A stretch of 64,000 nt of DNA from Phycisphaerae bacterium (GTDB lineage Bacteria > Planctomycetota > Phycisphaerae > Sedimentisphaerales > Sedimentisphaeraceae), in assembly GCA_027078365.1 (NCBI GenBank), contig JALWYQ010000045.1, positions 29,984 through 93,983 on the forward strand, read 5' to 3'. The notes beneath the pieces are model-generated. The model saw only the letters and a list, made by a program, of their open reading frames with translations. It ran no database searches and was not told the origin of the DNA. Of this stretch, positions 58,484 through 64,000 are shown one piece after another. Positions within the stretch are counted from its first letter, which is position 1. Every line of letters begins with the position of its first letter. The position numbers and the translations under genes are program-made.

Positions 58484-58530
58484 AAATCTCTGTCAGAAAG
58501 TTTTACTCGCTTTCCTTTTTATTGCTTTAG

Positions 58531-58700
58531 CGTAAAGGTCGCTAATGGCGCAAAGAAACAGAAATCCCGTGGGGATGGCAGCTTTGTAACTCCGGAGGAC
58601 GCAACCAGCTCTTCCTCCTAGCTCCGTTAGGAGCGGTAGCTCTGCAACTCCGAAGAACGCACCCCCTCTCCCAAGCTCCGTTAGGAGCGACACCTGAGAG
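58531..58700 (+). repeat. Composite hairpin repeat, copy A (contains an internal partial duplication)
   Basis: CGTAAAGGTCGCTAATGGCGCAAAGAAACAGAAATCCCGTGGGGATGGCAGCTTTGTAACTCCGGAGGACGCAACC (75/76 identical to 60884-60959), then two GCTCCGTTAGGAGC hairpins. Confidence 0.9.
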
Positions 58701-58802
58701 TGCGGAGCGCCAGCTTGCAGTTTTAACTATCTTAGTTCAATTCAGGGTAACAGCCATCTAAGCGGCAGGCGGCGTTGGGGACGCAGAGGAGGATTAGAGG
58801 GG

Positions 58803-58837
58803 CTTCTGCGCAGAAGCTTTGGCTGGTTGCAGGTATC
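58803..58837 (+). repeat. REP-like stem-loop element, copy 1
   Basis: CTTCTGCGCAGAAG followed by GGCTGGTTGCAGGTATC. Confidence 0.55.
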
Positions 58838-59159
58838 TCAGTTCCCAATGCGACCGATGCGAAAGTGCAAAATAGGGTACTTTTCTCCAAGTTAAATCCG
58901 AAAAAAAATGAGCGATTCAGAAAAAACTTTAAGATTTTTTCTATGCCAAAAATTCACGTATATAACTACATACTAGTAACTTAGGTCAATACTTGAAACT
59001 CTCGCCTATTCAAGGAATCAGTGAGAAACACAAATGTTGTTGACCTGAAATTTCCCATTTTGTAGTATTCCTATTTTCGTAAATACCGGGCTGCTGTAAG
59101 TATTAACACAGAGATCGGGTGATGTATCTTAGGTTTTTATTTAATGATGGGGGTTTAAA

Positions 59160-59435
59160 ATGAAAGCCAAATTAACCAAAAACGATAACATATGGAGGGC
59201 GATCAACGCAGAAAAAAAGGAGGATCTAGCCGAATGGTTAGCTGAGAGTTGGATAGAGAGCTGCGACTGCCGTGATATAGAATATTGTTACGGTTCAAGC
59301 GAATCCTATCGTATCAAAGATTCCGCGAGAAATATCGATTTCACAATCGAGTCACCGTCACAAGAAGAGCTAATAGAAAGGCTCTCCAGCCAAGACTGGG
59401 GCGAATACACTCTAGAAATCGAGCTTGATTCGTAA
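59160..59435 (+). CDS. Hypothetical 91-aa protein
   Basis: Acidic ORF MKAKLTKNDNIWRAINAEKKEDLAEWLAESW...; between repeat elements. Confidence 0.55.
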   Translation: MKAKLTKNDNIWRAINAEKKEDLAEWLAESWIESCDCRDIEYCYGSSESYRIKDSARNIDFTIESPSQEELIERLSSQDWGEYTLEIELDS

Positions 59436-59461
59436 GCTTTTATTCAACTCTAAGGGCAATA

Positions 59462-59502
59462 GGGATACCTACGTTCGGCCTGCGGCCGGTTGCAGGTGTC
59501 CC
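59462..59502 (+). repeat. REP-like stem-loop element, copy 2
   Basis: GGGATACCT-ACGTT-CGGCC-TGC-GGCCG-GTTGC-AGGTGTCCC: 9-bp outer stem (one G-U), 5-bp inner stem. Confidence 0.75.
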
Positions 59503-59575
59503 TGCTTTACGAAGTTCGCTATTTTCGAAGGAGCAAATCGCAAGAAGTGGTAAAAATTATTGCCAGTATCCCCGA

Positions 59576-59601
59576 CAAGTGGTAATGCATATTGCCACTT
59601 G
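59576..59601. promoter_or_regulatory. Dyad-symmetric operator-like element; a related half-matching dyad lies at 59545-59567
   Basis: CAAGTGGTAAT-GCAT-ATTGCCACTTG; upstream partner AAGTGGTAAAAATTATTGCCA. Confidence 0.5.
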
Positions 59602-59612
59602 GGCGATATTGT

Positions 59613-59753
59613 TATGGAGATCAGGTAATAATAGATATATTGAAAGAGATAATTCTGGATTCTCAGGAAGCTGAGTTTGAAACTGGCGTACCACGGCGGG
59701 GTGAGATCAGACCTGTTTCTAAAAAGGTGACTGTTTGCGGCAGAGCCGCGTAG
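59613..59753 (+). pseudogene. 5' remnant of a DUF4143-type AAA ATPase
   Basis: Frame reads YGDQVIIDILKEIILDSQEAEFETGVPRRGEIRPVSKKVTVCGRAA*, resembling the N-terminus that normally precedes Walker A (KATVCxGxRRxGKS); truncated before the P-loop. Confidence 0.6.
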
Positions 59754-59795
59754 GAAATGTATCTCTAAAAAGATTCTGCGAAGCAAGACCTCTAC

Positions 59796-59925
59796 AGAAT
59801 CCCGTAGGGATGGTAGCTTTGTAACCTCGGAGGACGCAAACCTCTCTTCCTCCCTAGCTCCGTTAGGAGCGGCAGCTTTGCATCAGAAAAGTGTCTGACA
59901 CCTTTAATTATTAAAAGGGCAATAG
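59796..59925 (+). repeat. Composite hairpin repeat, copy B
   Basis: AGAATCCCGTAGGGATGGTAGCTTTGTAACCTCGGAGGACGCAA...TAGCTCCGTTAGGAGCGGCAGCTTTGCATCAGAAAAGTGTCTGACACCTTTAATTATTA. Confidence 0.9.
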
Positions 59926-60003
59926 GTGGCGCAAGTGAGTCAGGTGTAGATTGCAATGGCTATAACCGTTTCCGAGCTTCCAAAATAATGCAAATGATTG
60001 ATG

Positions 60004-60411
60004 CTATTTTAAATCTTTGATATTTATATCTAGAATACAACAAACCCTATTGAAAAGCTTGGATGCGAAATCTAGCACTTCTTTTATTTCTTCTCTCTCT
60101 GGTAACGAACTATGGGGCACTGGGTACTTGCTATGTGAGTAATAATTTGTCGCAACATCAAGCAAGTCTATTTCAGACTCTTCAAATTGAATGAAATCTA
60201 TTGTTAATTTATAAACTTCAATCAAATCATGTGTCTTTTTTATTTTTCTATTCTCATTAGCAAGAATAGCTTTGAGACTTTTTTCCATGGCCTGCTGTAA
60301 AGTAATGCCAATTGTATCGGTAAAGTGATTGGCATCGTACAAAACCTTAGCTGAGCTTAGATCATGATATGCTTTTGTTAACCATTCCTTGGCAAGAGTT
60401 TTATTTGGCAT
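60004..60411 (-). CDS. HEPN domain protein (partner of MNT nucleotidyltransferase)
   Basis: LAKEWLTKAYHDLSSAKVLYDANHFTDTIGITLQQAMEKSLKAIL; NYYSHSKYPVP; 11-nt overlap with the MNT gene; start at MPNKT. Confidence 0.9.
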   Translation of the reverse strand: MPNKTLAKEWLTKAYHDLSSAKVLYDANHFTDTIGITLQQAMEKSLKAILANENRKIKKTHDLIEVYKLTIDFIQFEESEIDLLDVATNYYSHSKYPVPHSSLPEREEIKEVLDFASKLFNRVCCILDINIKDLK

Positions 60412-60724
60412 ATAACACCTTCCCATTGCTTAATAGATCTACTTTATAGAAATGGTCGTCCCTTGAATCCAAAAGCTCCTGTGAAGTAGCCAAAATGTCA
60501 AAACCTACGTTGTACTTGAAAATCAGATCTCTTATTCTCTTACGCGCATTCAACTCGTACTTAGTCAAATTATTTTTTTCTATATCCTTAATCAACAACA
60601 AATCTATATCGCTGTCCTCGGTTGGATTGCCATAGGCGTACGAACCAAAAAGAATCACCTTCTCGGGATCGAGTGGTTTTAAGCTTTCAATTATCTCAGT
60701 TTTAATCTTTTCAATATCAACCAT
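60401..60724 (-). CDS. MNT-type nucleotidyltransferase domain protein
   Basis: VILFGSYAYGNPTEDSDIDLLLI (GS-X10-DXD motif). Confidence 0.93.
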   Translation of the reverse strand: MVDIEKIKTEIIESLKPLDPEKVILFGSYAYGNPTEDSDIDLLLIKDIEKNNLTKYELNARKRIRDLIFKYNVGFDILATSQELLDSRDDHFYKVDLLSNGKVLYAK

Positions 60725-60883
60725 TGCTTTCTATCCATACATTCAAGATTGTCTATAATCTAAGCCCCGAGTGATAATCTACCACATATTCACAGAACCA
60801 CTGAAAAAAATTCTATCAGATTGGAAGAGAATTGTAAATTTATATATTTAGAGGAGAAAACTATTGCTTTACTTTTAACTTAA

Positions 60884-61032
60884 CGTAAAGGTCGCTAATG
60901 GCGCAAAGAAACAGAAATCCCGTGGGGATGGCAGCTTTGTAACTCCGGAGGATGCAACCCTCTCTTCTTCCTAGCTCCGTTAGGAGCGGCAGCTTTGCAT
61001 CAGAAAAGGTGTCTGACACCTTTAATTATTAT
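60884..61032 (+). repeat. Composite hairpin repeat, copy C (most complete)
   Basis: 9-nt-periodic leader, ATCCCGTGGGGAT, CTCCGGAG, GCTCCGTTAGGAGC, GGTGTCTGACACC in series. Confidence 0.92.
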
Positions 61033-61122
61033 CGCAATATCTTGCGAATTAATGGTTGATTTCTAATCTATATCGCCATATATTACGATATAACACTGGT
61101 GAGATTAAAAGCGAGTAATAAT

Positions 61123-61470
61123 ATGAAAATAGAAGCTCATAACAGTCCTCAAGTAATTATGGCTGAGCTTGGGTCGCGAATCGCTCATAGGCGTATTGAG
61201 ATGGGGTTCTCTCAGGCAGAGATTGCCAAGCAAGCCGGTATAGGGAAAAGAACTATCGAGCGGATTGAGTCTGGAAAGGATACGCAGCTTTCAACTCTCA
61301 TTCGACTTCTTCGTTGTCTTGAACTAACCGACCGCCTAGATTTGTTGATTCCAGAAGTGAAAGCCACTCCAATAGAGATGTTAAAACTCCAGCAACAGCC
61401 CCCGCGACAACGCGCTAGTTCCAAACGCAAAAAAGAAGTCCAAAAACCATGGAAGTGGGGAGATGAATAA
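61123..61470 (+). CDS. HipB-like XRE antitoxin
   Basis: LGSRIAHRRIEMGFSQAEIAKQAGIGKRTIERIESGKDTQLSTLIRLLRCL; overlaps hipA start (TAATG). Confidence 0.88.
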   Translation: MKIEAHNSPQVIMAELGSRIAHRRIEMGFSQAEIAKQAGIGKRTIERIESGKDTQLSTLIRLLRCLELTDRLDLLIPEVKATPIEMLKLQQQPPRQRASSKRKKEVQKPWKWGDE

Positions 61471-62777
61471 TGGCAACAATTGCAGAAGTAAAGATGTGGG
61501 GCACAACCATTGGCGCAGTCACTCTTGAGGAAGGAGAAAAAATAGCATCATTCCAATACGCACCAGATTTTGTTCAAAGCGGAATAGAGGTATCACCGCT
61601 GATGATGCCACTATCCAATAGAGTGTATTCATTTCCAAATCTAGCCCAAGCGAGTTTTCACGGTTTGCCCGGCCTCCTTTGCGATTCTCTACCCGACAAG
61701 TTTGGTAATGCCATTATCGATGCATGGCTCGCCAAACAGGGGCGCGAAAAAGAATCGTTCAATGCAGTTGAGCGTTTGTGTTACACAGGCTCGCGAGGCA
61801 TGGGAGCACTCGAATTCGTCCCAACAAAAGGCCCCGACCAGAGTAGTGATCATCTATTACATGTGGATCGATTAGTCAGCTTGGCAAGCGAAATACTAAC
61901 GCATCAAAACAGTCTAAAGACGAGTCTCTCAGAATCTGATGATGAAGCAATGAAAGACATTCTTCGCGTAGGCACATCCGCAGGAGGCGCCCGTGCGAAG
62001 GCCGTTATAGCATGGAATCCCAAAACCAACGAAGTTCGATCTGGCCACACTAAAGCCCCAGAAGGTTTCGAGTATTGGTTGCTCAAATTTGATGGAGTTA
62101 GCAATAATGGCGACAAAGAACTAGCAGACCCTACCGGCTACGGCGCTATTGAATACGCCTATTCTATGATGGCAACAGACTGTGGAATAGAGATGAGTGA
62201 ATGTCGATTATTCGAAGAAGGCAACCATCGCCACTTCATGACGCGCAGATTCGACCGCCTTGCCAATGGCGACAAACTCCACATGCAATCATTGGCAGCC
62301 ATCGCGCACCTAGATTTCAACCAAGCAGGCGTTCATAGTTACGAGCAGGCATTCGACATAATGCGACGACTAAACCTCTCCGCCGTCGATACTGCGCAGA
62401 TGTACCGAAGAATGGTATTCAATGTTATTGCGAGAAATCAAGACGATCACGTCAAAAATATCGCATTCTTAATGGACAGACGTGGAAATTGGTCCTTAGC
62501 GCCAGCATTCGATATAACGTATAGCTACCAACCGAGCGGAGAATGGACATCCAGCCACCAGATGAAAATAAATGGAAAACGTGACAACTTCACAATAGAT
62601 GATTTATTAGAGTCTGGCAAATCCGCCTTACTCAAGCGAACCCAAGCAAAAGAAATCCTCAATAAAATCAAAACCGTCGTATCCCAGTGGTGCGACTACG
62701 CAGACCAAGCAAAAGTAACCCCAGACCATCGAGACAAGATTCAAAAAAACCTTCGGCTAGAGTTTTGCGGCAACTGA
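61470..62777 (+). CDS. HipA-like serine/threonine kinase toxin
   Basis: VGTSAGGARAKAVIAWNP; NVIARNQDDHVKNIAFLMDRRGNWSLAPAFDITYSY. Confidence 0.93.
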   Translation: MATIAEVKMWGTTIGAVTLEEGEKIASFQYAPDFVQSGIEVSPLMMPLSNRVYSFPNLAQASFHGLPGLLCDSLPDKFGNAIIDAWLAKQGREKESFNAVERLCYTGSRGMGALEFVPTKGPDQSSDHLLHVDRLVSLASEILTHQNSLKTSLSESDDEAMKDILRVGTSAGGARAKAVIAWNPKTNEVRSGHTKAPEGFEYWLLKFDGVSNNGDKELADPTGYGAIEYAYSMMATDCGIEMSECRLFEEGNHRHFMTRRFDRLANGDKLHMQSLAAIAHLDFNQAGVHSYEQAFDIMRRLNLSAVDTAQMYRRMVFNVIARNQDDHVKNIAFLMDRRGNWSLAPAFDITYSYQPSGEWTSSHQMKINGKRDNFTIDDLLESGKSALLKRTQAKEILNKIKTVVSQWCDYADQAKVTPDHRDKIQKNLRLEFCGN

Positions 62778-62799
62778 TAAACTACGTTCAACCCAAAAA

Positions 62800-62865
62800 A
62801 ACTTGTACGTTGTGACTAATCGCGGTAGGGCTAACTTGTACGTCTTGACCAATCGCAGTAAAATT
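62800..62865. repeat. Two tandem imperfect 33-bp repeats downstream of hipA
   Basis: AACTTGTACGTTGTGACTAATCGCGGTAGGGCT / AACTTGTACGTCTTGACCAATCGCAGTAAAATT. Confidence 0.8.
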
Positions 62866-62866
62866 T

Positions 62867-62901
62867 GGTACACCTGCAACCGGCTTTCAGCCGAACATAC
62901 C
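62867..62901 (-). repeat. REP-like stem-loop element, copy 3 (inverted)
   Basis: Reverse complement GGTATGTTCGGCTGAAAGCCGGTTGCAGGTGTACC; inner stem CGGCT/AGCCG versus CGGCC/GGCCG in copy 2. Confidence 0.7.
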
Positions 62902-62940
62902 AGTCCCAATTTTACGGCACAACCAGTACACACGTTCTCC

Positions 62941-62980
62941 AACGCAAATGACGCAAAAGAAAAGGGTGGCAGCTTTCGGG
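62941..62980 (+). repeat. Degenerate/deleted fourth copy (D) of the composite repeat
   Basis: AACGCAAATGACGCAAAAGAAAAGGGTGGCAGCTTTCGGG keeps the 9-nt-periodic leader and the GGCAGCTTT linker. Confidence 0.5.
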
Positions 62981-63141
62981 CAATACCAGCAAAGATATCT
63001 AGCACCTTAAGTTATTTAAACTGGCAGATATCTTTTTCTTTTGAGGCTAGATTCTCGAAAAGTTAACTTGAATGTATTGGGGATTATGCTAGTATTGATT
63101 TAGTTGCTTTAATGAATAGACACAGGAGAGAATTAGGCAAA

Positions 63142-63978
63142 ATGGAACGACAGTTAATATATCAACTAACCAATAACTTTGAAGATTTCGCCCATAAAAC
63201 CGATGAGGGGGTAGAATTCTGGCTGGCAAGAGATTTACAAAAACTTCTTGATTACACCCAATGGCGGAACTTTGAACAGGTGATACAAAAAGCAAAAACC
63301 GCCTGCGAGAACTCTGGATTTAAAGTGCTAGACCATTTTGCTGACGCCAGCAAGATGGTCGGAATAGGTTCTGGTGCCTCCAAAGAGATAAGCGACATTA
63401 TGCTAACAAGGTACGCCTGCTATCTTATTGCTCAGAATGGAGACAGCAGAAAAGAGAGTATCGCCTTTGCCCAAACCTACTTTGCCATTCAAACCAGAAA
63501 AGCCGAGCTTATCGAACAAAAACTGCTAGAACAAGAAAGGGTTTTGGCACGGCACAAGTTAGCTCAAACCGAAAAAGAGCTTTCACAAGTAATTTACGAA
63601 CAAACAGGCGGTAATGATGATTTTGCCTTAATTAGAAGTAAAGGCGATCAAGCCTTGTTTAACCACACAACCGCACAGATGAAGATTAAGTGGAATATTA
63701 AAAATAAACCGCTGGCTGATTTTATGCCAACCATTCTTTTAAAAGCAAAAGACTTTGCTACTGAAATCACCATATTCAACGCCAAACAAAACGAAATGAC
63801 CACCGAGAATCAAATCTCAAATGAGCATATTACCAACAACAAAACAGTAAGGGAGACTCTTATCTCTCGTGGTATTACCCCTGAAAACTTACCACCAGAA
63901 GAAGATGTTAAAAAGGTGGAACGAAAGCTTCATTCTGATAAGAAAAAGAGCTTGAAGAAAAACAAGGGTTTTAAATAG
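63142..63978 (+). CDS. dinD: DinD-like DNA-damage-inducible protein
   Basis: GVEFWLARDLQKLLDYTQWRNFEQVIQKAKTACENSG; DIMLTRYACYLIAQNGDSRKESIAFAQTYFAIQTRKAE; CAGGAG upstream of ATG 63142. Confidence 0.9.
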   Translation: MERQLIYQLTNNFEDFAHKTDEGVEFWLARDLQKLLDYTQWRNFEQVIQKAKTACENSGFKVLDHFADASKMVGIGSGASKEISDIMLTRYACYLIAQNGDSRKESIAFAQTYFAIQTRKAELIEQKLLEQERVLARHKLAQTEKELSQVIYEQTGGNDDFALIRSKGDQALFNHTTAQMKIKWNIKNKPLADFMPTILLKAKDFATEITIFNAKQNEMTTENQISNEHITNNKTVRETLISRGITPENLPPEEDVKKVERKLHSDKKKSLKKNKGFK

Positions 63979-64000
63979 AACAGGTTCTTCTAATCCGTTT

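Noticed and set aside
58493-58693. Minus-strand 66-aa ORF in the post-ugd region
   Set aside because: Translation of the composite repeat hairpins (LLTELGRGG.../LLTELGGRAG); no independent coding evidence.
58775-58984. Plus-strand 69-aa ORF
   Set aside because: Runs through the REP-like element and AT-rich intergenic sequence; no recognisable family or RBS.
59469-59786. Minus-strand 105-aa ORF
   Set aside because: Antisense to the ATPase remnant and the REP-like stem-loop; composition looks non-coding.
59934-60003. Intact transposase or insertion sequence near the GTGTCTGACAC palindromes
   Set aside because: No Y1, DDE or IS200-like ORF found within the window; only the palindromic repeats are present.
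62803-63066. Plus-strand 87-aa ORF (YVVTNRGRANLYVLTNRSK...)
   Set aside because: Apparent internal repeat comes from the 33-bp tandem duplication and continues through repeat elements; no RBS.
58484-63110. CRISPR array or integron attC array
   Set aside because: Repeats are hairpin-rich, irregularly spaced by kilobases and without unique short spacers. No cas genes, integrase or attC-type R'/R'' sites were seen.

Overview
The window reads as a mostly ordinary bacterial chromosome segment. Several traits point to a planctomycete-like, possibly Phycisphaerae, origin, although I cannot run a taxonomic search: PEP-CTERM proteins with an exosortase locus, an Rnf complex, and a sigma-like protein with a transmembrane and extracytoplasmic extension. 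Core content from left to right: apbE; a minus-strand rnfC-D-G-E-A-B operon preceded by a small RseC-like Cys/TM protein; a Gfo/Idh-like protein, dUTPase and glyA; a TPR protein and rpsT; a DUF4139 protein; an acyltransferase/AMP-ligase fusion; lrp-ald; RNase R; four tandem PEP-CTERM paralogues; a secreted glycosidase-like protein; a DHH phosphoesterase; an XRE-cyclase-homology fusion; peptidase U32 and an AAA ATPase; a sigma-like membrane protein; murG-ftsW; queC-queE; GH130; an exopolysaccharide/exosortase locus (Wzc-like kinase, 1558-aa TPR protein, EpsI, exosortase, Wza-like export protein); pyruvate:ferredoxin oxidoreductase; a ClpP-class membrane protease; and two nucleotide-sugar dehydrogenases. 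The character changes immediately after ugd (about 58.5 kb). From there to the end is an accessory island: orphan ORF, ATPase remnant, MNT/HEPN, HipBA and DinD. Copies of a composite hairpin-rich repeat, plus a second REP-like stem-loop family, lie between most of these units. The most interesting observations are this repeat-punctuated toxin-antitoxin island, the XRE-cyclase-homology fusion, the sigma-like membrane protein, the apparent ATT start of rnfC, and the tandem PEP-CTERM array that shares its terminator sequences. No rRNA, tRNA, CRISPR array or intact transposase was recognised.
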